A DNA stretch of 64,000 nt. It comes from CAVQXR01 sp046330455 (GTDB taxonomy: Bacteria > Actinomycetota > Thermoleophilia > Gaiellales > Gaiellaceae). The stretch is taken from assembly GCA_046330455.1 (NCBI GenBank), contig JAXLSU010000002.1, forward strand, positions 186,001 through 250,000, in the 5' to 3' direction. Below, one piece after another: positions 42,020-50,100 of this stretch. The number at the start of each line of letters is the position of its first letter. Position 1 is the first letter of the stretch. The position numbers and the translations under genes were made by a program. The notes beneath the pieces were generated by a model. That model saw only the letters and a program-made list of their open reading frames with translations, ran no database searches and was not told the DNA's origin.

Positions 42020-43499
42020 GAGGATGTCCGGATCGTCGTGGAACTTCGGCGACGGCCCTCGCTTGACGATCAGACAGTAACGAGTTCGGCGGTCTTCTCT
42101 CGGTCGAGCCGCGGCGGGGCGGCCTGCTGGGCGTGATGTTCGATCGCGACGACGAGGGTGGCGAGGTCGCGGTAGCCGATGATGCGGCGGAACTGCTGCT
42201 CGGCGGCGAGCATGCCGGCGGCGGTCCAGCGTTTGCGCATGTCGCCGTCCTGCCAGCGCTTCACGTTGCGCTGCGTGTGACGGACGGTCTCGAGCATGCT
42301 CTCGCACGGGTTCGTCGAAGACAGCGTCTTGGCGAGGTTGGCGCTGATCCCGAGCCGCATCAGCGTCAGCGTGTCGTCGAGGCCTTCGCGGAGCGAGGCG
42401 GCGGCGTCCGGCCAGCTGCGGTCGAGCTCGCCGGCGAGCAGCTCGAGCCGCTGGCGGGCGAGCTCGGGGTCGGTCAACGCCCAGGCGGCGCGGATCCGGG
42501 CGCGGATCTGGTCGCGGTCGCGCTCGGGCAACAGGTCGCAGACGTTTCTCTCCTTGTGACGGTGACAGCGATGGACGAGGGCCTGGGCGCCGAACACGTC
42601 CTTGATCGCCCGGCGCAGCGCCTTGGCGCCGTCGATCACGAACAGGATCGCCTGCTCGGGGTCGAGGCCGCGGTCAACAAGATCGGCCAGCAGCGTCCTG
42701 GCCAGGGTCGCGTTCTCGGTCGAGCCCTCCCAGAGCCCGAGCGGGAGCTTGATCCCGTCGGTCGTGATCCCAAGCGCGACCACATGGGTGCGCTCGGCGA
42801 TCTCGATCCCGTCGAGCATCATCACCGCCAGACGCACGTCGTCCAGCCGGCGGCTCATCAACTCGCCAAGCGCGGTGCGGGTGCGCTCGATGAACACCTC
42901 CGAGGCGGTCGTCTTCGAGGTCGCAGACGATGACCGCTCGATCTGCTCGCCGACGGGCTCGCCGACGCGGGCGAAGCGGCGCGTCGAGACGCCGGCGAGC
43001 ATCCGGTCCATCACCGCCCTGGTCAGCGGGTCACGGTCGGCGAAGTACTCGTACGTCTCCACGGGAAGCTCGCGCGTGTCGTCGGCCGAGCGGACCCGCG
43101 GGCGGCGCACCGCGACCCGCCGGCCGCCCAGCGTCAGCGACCCATCCTCATGGCCGTGCCGCTTCGCCATCCGATCCGGGTTGTGCTTGCCTTTCGCACC
43201 GACGACCTCGTCGACCTCCAGCTCCATCAACTCGTGCACGACGCCCAGCCCGACGCCGACGCTCAAGGCGAGCAGCCCCTCCCTCGCCGCCCCGACAAGC
43301 TCTCCGAGCGCCTCCTGGATCTGCGGCGGCAACGCGCTCTCGGCCGTCACCGCGCTCGTGCCGACCTTCGCGCCGGATACCTTCCTCATGGCGGTTCCTC
43401 CTGTCTCGGATGGACTTCACGCGCCCAAAACGCTGCCCACGGCAACGGACGGGGCAGGAGGACCGCCACTCAAACTTCTACGAGATTCCGGACAACCTC
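42020..43499 (-). mobile_element. Intact IS256-family insertion sequence, 1480 bp
   Basis: Terminal inverted repeats begin GAGG(A/T)TGTCCGGA and extend imperfectly for about 30 bases at each end. The single transposase gene fills the element, and GCCAGGTG is duplicated at both borders. The intact ORF and clean duplication point to a fairly recent insertion. Confidence 0.88.
42070..43389 (-). CDS. IS256-family (mutator) transposase
   Basis: A 439-residue DDE transposase. The N-terminal domain has LPPQIQEALGELVGAAREGL and GVVHELMELEVDEVVGAKGK, then AKRHGHEDGSLTLGGRRVAV. The catalytic core has the first Asp in VMMLDGIEIAERTHVVALGI, the second in AILFVIDGAKALRRAI, and the mutator signature VHRCHRHKERNVCDLLPER with the third acidic residue further on; TNPCESMLETVRHTQRNVKR closes the core. 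It begins at ATG 43389. It belongs to a different subgroup from the truncated transposase at 39373-39794, so at least two IS256 lineages have visited this region. Confidence 0.93.
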   Translation of the reverse strand: MRKVSGAKVGTSAVTAESALPPQIQEALGELVGAAREGLLALSVGVGLGVVHELMELEVDEVVGAKGKHNPDRMAKRHGHEDGSLTLGGRRVAVRRPRVRSADDTRELPVETYEYFADRDPLTRAVMDRMLAGVSTRRFARVGEPVGEQIERSSSATSKTTASEVFIERTRTALGELMSRRLDDVRLAVMMLDGIEIAERTHVVALGITTDGIKLPLGLWEGSTENATLARTLLADLVDRGLDPEQAILFVIDGAKALRRAIKDVFGAQALVHRCHRHKERNVCDLLPERDRDQIRARIRAAWALTDPELARQRLELLAGELDRSWPDAAASLREGLDDTLTLMRLGISANLAKTLSSTNPCESMLETVRHTQRNVKRWQDGDMRKRWTAAGMLAAEQQFRRIIGYRDLATLVVAIEHHAQQAAPPRLDREKTAELVTV

Positions 43500-43507
43500 G
43501 CCAGGTG
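43500..43507. repeat. Right copy of the 8-bp target-site duplication
   Basis: GCCAGGTG, identical to 42012-42019. Confidence 0.85.
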
Positions 43508-43584
43508 TGGCCCGCGTCGGTGGATTGCTGGATGCCGTCGCCGCCCAGCGCATAGACGGCCGACGAGTTCAGCGCATGGTAGGC

Positions 43585-43731
43585 GGGGTCAGACCTTGCA
43601 GCGCAACACGCCCGATGGCGCAGGAAGACCGCATCTGCCGCGGCATGGCCCGCGTTCCTCCCCACCCACGCCGCCGCGAAGCCGTACGGATTCACCGTTC
43701 TTCCCGCCGTTGCGCTGCAAGGCCTGACCCC
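43585..43731. mobile_element. 147-bp MITE, copy 3
   Basis: The left terminus begins GGGGTCAGACCTTGCA and the right end is its inverted match with one change in 23 bases. It is closest in sequence to copy 1. It truncates the BNR-repeat gene fragment. Confidence 0.82.
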
Positions 43732-43820
43732 ATTCCGTGTGCCCCCCGTCCGGGCGCGGCTGGCACGGCCACGGCCGTGGCACACTCCGACGACGGCACG
43801 CGACACGGGCGGTGGGTTCG

Positions 43821-44612
43821 ATGGAATCGGTCGAAGGGGCTCGATCCTTTCACGCTTCGGGTGAGGCGTACGACCTGTTCATGGGTCGGTATTCGCGCCC
43901 GCTCGCCGGGGTGTTTGCCGACGCGGCCGGGATCCTTCCCGGCCAGCGTGCGCTGGATCTCGGCTGCGGCCCCGGCGCGCTGACCTCCGAGCTGGTCGCC
44001 CGTCTGGGCGCCGAGGCGGTCTGCGCCGTCGATCCCTCCCCCGAGTTCGTCCAGGATTGCGCAGCGCGAAACCCCGGAGTGGACGTTCGGCTCGGGCAGG
44101 CGGAGTCGATCCCGTTCGGCGACGGCGAGTTCGACGCGGCGCTCGCCCAGCTCGTCTTGCACTTCGTCTCCGACCCACCGTTCGCAGCGAGCGAGATGCG
44201 CAGGGTCGTGCGACCCGGCGGGACCGTGGCCGCTTGCGTCTGGGACTTCGCCGAGGAGATGCGGATGCTGCGCCTGTTCTGGGACGCAGCGCTGACCATC
44301 GACCCCTCCGCACCTGACGAGGCGCGCACGCTGCGGTTCAGCAGGGAGGGCGAGCTCAGCGGGCTGCTCTCGGAGAGCGGCCTCTCGGAGGTCGTCGAGA
44401 CGACGCTCTCGGTCGAATCGTCCTACTCGGGGTTCGACGAGCTCTGGGCGGGCTTCCTGCAAGGCATCGGGCCCGCCGGCTGGTTCTGCCTCTCCCTGGC
44501 AGACGACCGGCGCGAGCTGCTGCGCACCGAGCTGTTCCGCCGGCTCGGATCGCCTTCCGGAGGCTTCACACTTCCCGCGAAGGCGCGCTGCGCGACCGGG
44601 CGCGTGCCCTGA
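43821..44612 (+). CDS. Class I SAM-dependent methyltransferase
   Basis: A 263-residue methyltransferase. Motif I is RALDLGCGPGALTSEL (about residue 42), motif II includes VCAVDPSPEFVQDC, and FGDGEFDAALAQLVLHFVSD with MRRVVRPGGTVAACVWDF gives motifs III-IV, as in the Methyltransf_11 group that includes UbiE-like proteins. The C-terminal third would form the substrate cap. Its acceptor is unknown. ATG 43821 is the natural start before YDLFMGRYSRPL; upstream sequence is in the MITE flank. It stands alone after the mobile region. Confidence 0.85.
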   Translation: MESVEGARSFHASGEAYDLFMGRYSRPLAGVFADAAGILPGQRALDLGCGPGALTSELVARLGAEAVCAVDPSPEFVQDCAARNPGVDVRLGQAESIPFGDGEFDAALAQLVLHFVSDPPFAASEMRRVVRPGGTVAACVWDFAEEMRMLRLFWDAALTIDPSAPDEARTLRFSREGELSGLLSESGLSEVVETTLSVESSYSGFDELWAGFLQGIGPAGWFCLSLADDRRELLRTELFRRLGSPSGGFTLPAKARCATGRVP

Positions 44613-44701
44613 GCGCCGCCCCGGCCACGGCTCTCCGGCGTCGGTACACTCCCCGCGCCCGCCGTGACGCCTCACAGCTCCCGCAGAATGCCGGAACGCC
44701 G

Positions 44702-45379
44702 ATGATCGAGATCGACGGGAAGCAGGTCTTCACCGAGCTGTCGGAGCTCGTCGATCCGGCCCGTGCGGCGCTGCTCGTCGTCGACATGCAGCGTGACTTC
44801 GTCGCCCCCGGCGGGGCGTTCGACCTCCTGGGGATCGACCTCTCGATGTACCCCCCGATGATCGCGCGCCTCGTCCGCCTGCTCGACGGCGCACGGAAGG
44901 CCGGGGTGCGCGTCGTCCACATCGCGATGACCTCACTCCCCGACGGAGCGAGCGACTCTCCGGCCCAGCTTCGTTTCAACCTCCGCCTCCACCAGGCCAG
45001 CCACGGCGACACCGCGCCGATCCGCTACGGGGCGGAGGGCACCGAGGGCCACGAGTTCATCCCGGAGCTGGCGCCACGCGAGGGGAAGCTCGTCGTCAAG
45101 AAGTACCGGTCGAGCGGCTTCTGGGCCACGAACCTCGATCTGCTCCTGCGCTCGAACGGGATCGAGACCGTGGTGATGACCGGCGGCGCGACCGAAGGCT
45201 GCGTCGAATCGACCGCACGCGACGCCATGTTCAACGACTACTACGTGGTCATCGCCGAGGACTGCGTCGCAAGCGACGACCGCGCCCAACACGAGGCCTC
45301 GATGCTCCTGATGCGCCACCGCTTCGACATTGCCGGCTCCAACGAGATCCTCGGCGTCTGGGCCGCGCGCCCGAGGTGA
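44702..45379 (+). CDS. Isochorismatase-family cysteine hydrolase
   Basis: A 225-residue hydrolase. The catalytic triad is visible: Asp28 in LLVVDMQRDFV, Lys133 or 134 in KLVVKKYRSSGFW, and Cys167 in GGATEGCVESTARDA. Substrates of this family include isochorismate, nicotinamide, N-carbamoyl amines and biuret. The SSGF-type sequence after the Lys is seen in N-carbamoylsarcosine amidase-like members, which would suit an organism that handles methylated amines, but this is only suggestive. ATG 44702 begins the protein; no operon partner is obvious. Confidence 0.85.
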   Translation: MIEIDGKQVFTELSELVDPARAALLVVDMQRDFVAPGGAFDLLGIDLSMYPPMIARLVRLLDGARKAGVRVVHIAMTSLPDGASDSPAQLRFNLRLHQASHGDTAPIRYGAEGTEGHEFIPELAPREGKLVVKKYRSSGFWATNLDLLLRSNGIETVVMTGGATEGCVESTARDAMFNDYYVVIAEDCVASDDRAQHEASMLLMRHRFDIAGSNEILGVWAARPR

Positions 45380-45442
45380 GCGATGCGGTCATGGCCGGGG
45401 ACCCCGTTGCGCACGGACCTCAGCCCAACGGACTCACGAACC

Positions 45443-45721
45443 TCAAACGACGTCGAGGTACCGCCGGAGAGCCTTCCGGATCACCGACGAGGTCGTCTCG
45501 TGATCGCGCCGCGCCCGCTCGACCAGCGCGTCACGCAACTCCGGGTCGAGCCGAACAGACTCCACGCTCGCGGCAGACGAGCCCATCGGCGGACGCCCGC
45601 CTCGCCGCCTCAACATCTCGTCCACCTCGTAACCGGCCTCGGCCTTGCCGGCCAACCCGACGACGAGTTCGTCCGTAATCGGCACGCCACTCGCTGTCTT
45701 GCCATAGGTCTTCCGCGCCAT
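45443..45721 (-). CDS. Ribbon-helix-helix antitoxin
   Basis: A 92-residue protein. The N-terminal part (ARKTYGKTASGVPITDELVV and LRRRGGRPPMGSSAASVES) precedes a C-terminal ribbon-helix-helix (VRLDPELRDALVERARRDHE then TTSSVIRKALRRYLDVV). This arrangement is common in actinobacterial antitoxins encoded right after a small BrnT-like toxin. ATG 45721 lies two bases after the stop of the damaged toxin frame, with AGGAGGG just upstream. The direct repeats at 45895-45930 are the likely operator. It may be a solitary antitoxin because the toxin is broken. Confidence 0.75.
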   Translation of the reverse strand: MARKTYGKTASGVPITDELVVGLAGKAEAGYEVDEMLRRRGGRPPMGSSAASVESVRLDPELRDALVERARRDHETTSSVIRKALRRYLDVV

Positions 45722-45723
45722 CG

Positions 45724-45893
45724 TCACCCTCCTGGCAGCAGTCGCTCGTACTTGGCTCGCACTCTCACCGCATGGATCGCCAGCTCCGAGCCGTCGTCGC
45801 GCTTCGATCACCACCGCGTGAGCAATCGCGTGCTCGATATCCGCGTCGGCGATGCCGTGCTTCCTCGCCGACGGGTGGATATCTCCACTGGCG
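45724..45893 (-). pseudogene. Toxin gene with internal deletion (BrnT-like)
   Basis: The N-terminal frame reads ARKHGIADADIEHAIAHAVV; after a frame change it continues DDGSELAIHAVRVRAKYERL and stops at 45724. In intact relatives these blocks are separated by about 20 residues (a GPDRxGNLLEVV-type strand), which is missing here. So the toxin has lost its core while the antitoxin remains whole. Confidence 0.6.
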
Positions 45894-45894
45894 A

Positions 45895-45930
45895 ATCGTA
45901 CTACAAAAGGTGTCCGATCGTACTACAAAA
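45895..45930 (-). promoter_or_regulatory. Direct-repeat operator of the damaged toxin-antitoxin module
   Basis: ATCGTACTACAAAA occurs twice (45895-45908 and 45917-45930) with a 22-base period, two helical turns apart, immediately upstream of the toxin frame. This suits cooperative binding of a ribbon-helix-helix antitoxin. Confidence 0.6.
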
Positions 45931-46042
45931 CCACGGTTTTGAACATCGAGCCGAGAGAGGCCGAGGACCTCACGCAACCGGTGGACGCCAGGTGTTGCCG
46001 CCAGGTTCGCGGTGGCGAGGGTGACGCTCTAGCCTGCATGCG

Positions 46043-46741
46043 ATGGGCGACGCGGTCCTCACCGGCTGGCCGGAGCTCCAGACGGAGCTCGAGACTCCCA
46101 CGATGAAGCAGCTCGGCGACTTCCTGCGGGCCGAGCGGGCCGCCGGACGCCCCTGGTTCCCGCCGGCCTCGAAGATGTTTCAGGCGCTCGAGCTCTGCCC
46201 GCTCGAGTCCGTCCGCTGCGTGATCATCGGGCAGGATCCCTACCACGGCCCCGGGCAGGCGATGGGCCTCTGCTTCTCGGTGCCGGACGACCTCGAGCCG
46301 AAGCCGCCGTCGCTGCTCAACATCTTCCGCGAGCTCGGGTCCGACCTCGGGGCCGCCCCGACGCAGAGCGACCTCACGCCGTGGGCGGCGGACGGCGTGC
46401 TGCTTCTCAACGCGGTGCTCACGGTGCAGGCGCGAAAGGCGGCGTCCCACCAGGGCAAGGGTTGGGAGCAGTTCACGGACCAGGCGGTCGGGCTCGTCAA
46501 CGAGCGCTGCGAGCACGTCGCCTTCCTACTGTGGGGTCGCTACGCGCAGGACAAGGGAAGCCGGATCGACCGGACGCGCCATCGTGTGCTCACGGCGCCT
46601 CACCCCTCCCCGCTCTCGGCGTCGAGCGGCTTCTTCGGCTGCCGGCACTTCTCACAGGCGAACGCCTACCTCGAGGAGCACGGACACAGGCCGATCGACT
46701 GGCTCATGCAGGGCGGCCAGGGGCGAGCACGGGCGGGATGA
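46043..46741 (+). CDS. ung: Uracil-DNA glycosylase, family 1
   Basis: A 232-residue base-excision repair enzyme that removes uracil from DNA. The catalytic water-activating motif GQDPYHGPGQAMGLCFSV, the uracil-binding LLLNAVLTVQ region and the minor-groove loop APHPSPLSASSGFFGCRHFS are all intact. Length is typical. ATG 46043 is preceded by TAGCCT seven bases upstream and no Shine-Dalgarno, so it is probably leaderless. The last residues (ARAG) and the stop codon are encoded by a REP-like palindrome (46731-46755), which has apparently replaced the native 3' end. Confidence 0.96.
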   Translation: MGDAVLTGWPELQTELETPTMKQLGDFLRAERAAGRPWFPPASKMFQALELCPLESVRCVIIGQDPYHGPGQAMGLCFSVPDDLEPKPPSLLNIFRELGSDLGAAPTQSDLTPWAADGVLLLNAVLTVQARKAASHQGKGWEQFTDQAVGLVNERCEHVAFLLWGRYAQDKGSRIDRTRHRVLTAPHPSPLSASSGFFGCRHFSQANAYLEEHGHRPIDWLMQGGQGRARAG

Positions 46742-46755
46742 GATCCCGCCCCTAC
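46731..46755 (-). repeat. REP-like palindrome overlapping the ung stop codon
   Basis: Arms GGGCGGGAT/ATCCCGCCC around GAG, then CTAC. It provides the ung TGA. With the copy at 46817 it forms two units sharing a GGCCCGACGAGGTTCCGC spacer. Confidence 0.8.
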
Positions 46756-46816
46756 AACCCACACCCCCGCGCCCCGTCCGGAACGGCCCGACGAGGTTCC
46801 GCACACCCGCCCCGGC

Positions 46817-46841
46817 GGGCGGGATGAGATCCCGCCCCTAC
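46817..46841 (-). repeat. REP-like palindrome
   Basis: The same consensus as the copy at 46731. Its downstream spacer repeats the GGCCCGACGAGGTTCCGC segment found after the previous copy, so the unit was duplicated in tandem. Confidence 0.8.
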
Positions 46842-46954
46842 ACCCCATGCCCCTCGCCCTGTCCGGACGGCCCGACGAGGTTCCGCGTGCCCGAACCTGA
46901 CACCGTCCCACGGGCACTCCAGAAGGCGGGTTCACCGGCGTATCATTCGACCCC

Positions 46955-46979
46955 GTAGGGGCCGAATCTCATCCGGCCC
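46955..46979 (+). repeat. REP-like palindrome
   Basis: GTAGGGGC lead with slightly mismatched arms (CCGAAT/ATCCGG), opposite in orientation to the two preceding copies. It lies 35 bases before the gltB promoter. Confidence 0.72.
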
Positions 46980-47013
46980 TCCCCGGACGTCACCGCCCGC
47001 GAACGGCGCCCGG

Positions 47014-47041
47014 TTGACTCTTGGCCGTTCTGTCCTATAAG
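47014..47041 (+). promoter_or_regulatory. Promoter of gltB
   Basis: TTGACT (47014-47019) and TATAAG (47036-47041) are 16 bases apart, a near-consensus pair in otherwise GC-rich DNA. Expected initiation near 47048 gives a leader of about 145 bases before gltB. Confidence 0.65.
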
Positions 47042-47053
47042 CTTGCTACCCTC

Positions 47054-47110
47054 ATGGCCGCGATGGACAACACGATCAAGCGTGTCCCCGCGGCCCTGGT
47101 TGCACGCTAG
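47054..47110 (+). CDS. Possible 18-residue leader peptide upstream of gltB
   Basis: ATG at 47054 opens a frame encoding MAAMDNTIKRVPAALVAR and ends in TAG at 47108-47110. The start is about six bases from the predicted transcript start, so it would be nearly leaderless. The stop codon lies inside the 5' arm of stem 1, so translation could decide which RNA structure forms. It lacks Gln or Glu codons, so direct amino-acid sensing is not obvious. Confidence 0.4.
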   Translation: MAAMDNTIKRVPAALVAR

Positions 47111-47156
47111 CCGGCGAACGTGCCCTGCCTCCGCCGGCTAGCCCACAGAGGCAGGG
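47106..47156 (+). promoter_or_regulatory. Two overlapping stems in the gltB leader
   Basis: Stem 1 pairs GCTAGCCGGCG (47106-47116) with CGCCGGCTAGC (47132-47142), 11 perfect base pairs. Stem 2 pairs CCCTGCCTC (47123-47131, the loop of stem 1) with GAGGCAGGG (47148-47156), nine perfect pairs. They are either alternatives or a tight pseudoknot. The gltB ribosome site AGGAAGG starts at 47180. Confidence 0.6.
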
Positions 47157-47192
47157 TCTGACCTCCCCCACCGCGACCCAGGAAGGCAGGCC

Positions 47193-50100
47193 GTGATCGA
47201 CGCCCCCCGCACTCTCCACGACCCGACGCTCGAACGCGACGCCTGCGGGATCGGATTCGTCGCAGACGCGAAGGGCAGGCCGTCGAGGGCGGTCCTCGAC
47301 CTGATCCTGGAGGGGCTGTCCCGGGTGCGCCATCGTGGGGCGATCGCCTCCGACCGCAAGACCGGGGACGGGGCCGGCGTGATCCTCCCGATCCCCGCGA
47401 CGCTGCTACCGGAGCCGGGCGTCGGGCTCGGGATGGTGTTCCTGCGCGACGAGAGCGCGCGGAACGCGATCGAGGAAGCCTGTCGCGCGGAGGGCCTCGT
47501 GGCGCGCTCCTGGCGCGAGGTGCCGGTCGACGTCGAGGCGCTCGGTGAGACGGCCCGGGCGAGCCTGCCGCGGATCGAGCAGGTCGTCCTCGCCGCTCCC
47601 GGCCTGAGCCCGGACGAGGCCGAGTGGCGGGCCTACCGTGCACGCCTGCGGGCGGAGCGCTCGTGCGGCGCCTACATCGCATCGTTCTCGTTCCGAACCG
47701 TGACCTACAAGGCCCTCTGCGCCTCCGACGAGCTTCGCAGCTTCTACCTCGACCTCCGGCGTGACGACCTCGAGGTGCCGTTCGGGCTCTTCCACCAGCG
47801 CTTCTCGACGAACACGACCCCGACCTGGGAGCGCGCGCAGCCGTTCCGGTTCCTCTGCCACAACGGCGAGATCAACACGCTCGAGGGCAACGTGAACTGG
47901 ATGCGCGCCCGCGAGGGCAACTTCGGCACGACCGACGACGAGCTCTACCACCCGGTGCTCGACGAGTCCGGTTCGGACTCCGCGATGCTCGACAACGCGC
48001 TCGACTTCCTCGTCCACGGCGGCCGCGACGTCCGTCACGCGCTCTCGATGCTCATTCCTCCGGCCTGGGAAGGCAACACCGAGCTGCCGCGCGAGGTCAG
48101 GGACTTCCACCGCTACCACGCCGGGCTCATCGAGCCCTGGGATGGCCCCGCCGGTGTCGTGTTCACCGACGGGCGGATCGTCGGCGCAGCGCTCGACCGC
48201 AACGGCCTCCGACCGCTTCGCTACGCCGTTTGCGAGGACGGGCTCGTCGTCTGCTCGTCGGAGGCCGGGGCGATCCCGATCGAGGGGCACGGTCTCGTGC
48301 GGCGCGGAAAGCTCGGCCCCGGCCAGATGATCGCGATCGACCCCGGACGCGGCTTCGAGACCGACGGCGCGATCAAGGAGAGGCTCGCCGGGCAGGCGCC
48401 GTACGGCAGGTGGCTCGACGAGGGGCTCGTCCGGGGCTCGACGGGAACGCCCGTCGCGACGCCGGACGAGAGCCTCACGGCGCGCCAGGCCCTGTTCGGC
48501 TACACGCGCGAGGAGATCACGTTCTTCCTGCGCGCCATCGCCTCGCACGCCCACGACCCGACGTACTCGATGGGCGACGACGCGGCCCTGCCCCCGCTCG
48601 CCGGCCGCGCCCGCCCCCTCTACCACTACTTCAAGCAGCGGTTCGCGCAGGTGACGAACCCGCCGATCGACCACCTGCGCGAGCGGTACGTGATGACGCT
48701 GCGAACCGTGCTCGGGAGCCGCGCCCCGCTGCTCGCCGACGGCCCCGAGGTCGCGGCCGGGATCGAGCTCGACAGCTTCTTCCTGTTCCCGGACGCGCTC
48801 GAGCAGTTCTCGCCCGTCCGGCTCGACGCGAGCTTCGCACCCGGTGAGGAGACGCTCGAGCAGGCCTGCGCGAGGCTCGGCGACGAGGCGGAGTCCGCCG
48901 TGCGCGCCGGCGCAGGGATGCTGCTCGTCTCGGACCTCGCGCCCGGGCGAGCGCCGATCCCCGCGCTGCTCGCGACCGGTCTCGTCCACCACCGTCTCGT
49001 TGCACGGCAGCTCCGCACGAAGGCGACGATCGTCGTCGAGACCGACGAGGCGCGGGAGATCCACCACTTCTGCACGCTGCTCGGCTACGGCGCGGAGGCG
49101 ATCGCACCGCGGCTCGCGCTCGAGTCGCTGGCGGCGATGGCGGCGGCCGACAAGATCGGCGGCGACCGTCCCTCTCCGGAGGAGGCGCAGCTGCGCTTCA
49201 AGCACGCGGTCGAGGACGGGGTGCTGAAGACGATGTCGAAGATGGGCATCTCCGACGTCGCGAGCTACGGCGGCGCCCAGATCTTCGAGGTGATCGGGCT
49301 CGCGCAGGAGATCGTCGACCTGGCCTTCGCCGGAACGCCCTGCCCGATCGGCGGCATCGGCCTCGCCGAGCTCGAGCGCGAGATCCGCGAGCGCTACCAC
49401 GCCGCCGGCGGCGAGAAGCCCGCGCTCGAGAGCCCCGGCTACATGAAGTGGCGCAAGGGGGGCGAGCCGCACGAGACCTCGGGCGACGTCGTCGACGCTC
49501 TCCACGAGCTGACCGCGGCCCACGCGCTCAGGAAGGCTGTCCGGATAGCCGAGGGCCAGGCGCTCTACGACCGGTTCGCCGTGCTCGTCAACGAGCGGGA
49601 GCCGATGGAGCCGCGCGACCTACTCGAGATGATCCCGGCGGGCCCGCCGGTTCCCCTCGACGAGGTCGAGCCGGCCGAGACGATCCTGCGCCGGTTCTCG
49701 AGCGGCGCGATGTCGCACGGCGCGCTGTCGGCCGAGGCCCACGAGACGATCGCGATCGCGCTCAACCGGCTCGGCGCAAAGGCGAACTCCGGCGAGGGCG
49801 GCGAGGACCCCGCCCGCTTCCGCGACGAGCGCAACTGCAAGATCAAGCAGGTCGCGTCCGGGCGATTCGGCGTCACGCCGGAGTACGCTGCCTACGCCGA
49901 GGAGCTGCAGATCAAGATCGCCCAGGGCTCGAAGCCAGGCGAGGGCGGCCAACTCCCGGGTCACAAGGTCTCCGACGAGATCGCCCGCCTGCGCCACACG
50001 ACTCCCGGCGTGGCCCTGATCTCGCCGCCGCCGCACCACGACATCTACTCGATCGAGGACCTCGCCCAGCTCGTCTTCGACCTCAAGCAGGTCAACCCGC

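Larger units (their letters stand above)
41854..43584 (-). pseudogene. BNR-repeat protein fragment interrupted by an IS256 element
   Basis: Joining 43584-43508 to 42019-41854 across the insertion restores one frame of about 80 codons ending in TAG at 41854. It reads YALGGDGIQQSTDAGHTW, a BNR/Asp-box repeat (SxDxGxTW), then LGLYNALAAIGPNGDLYIDT. So the element entered the C-terminal end of a beta-propeller gene. The rest of the gene is cut off by MITE copy 3 at 43585. No start or signal remains. Confidence 0.72.

Noticed and set aside
39190..43740. CRISPR array, because of repeated 23-base units
   Set aside because: The repeats are inverted element ends at irregular spacing, with no uniform spacers or cas genes.
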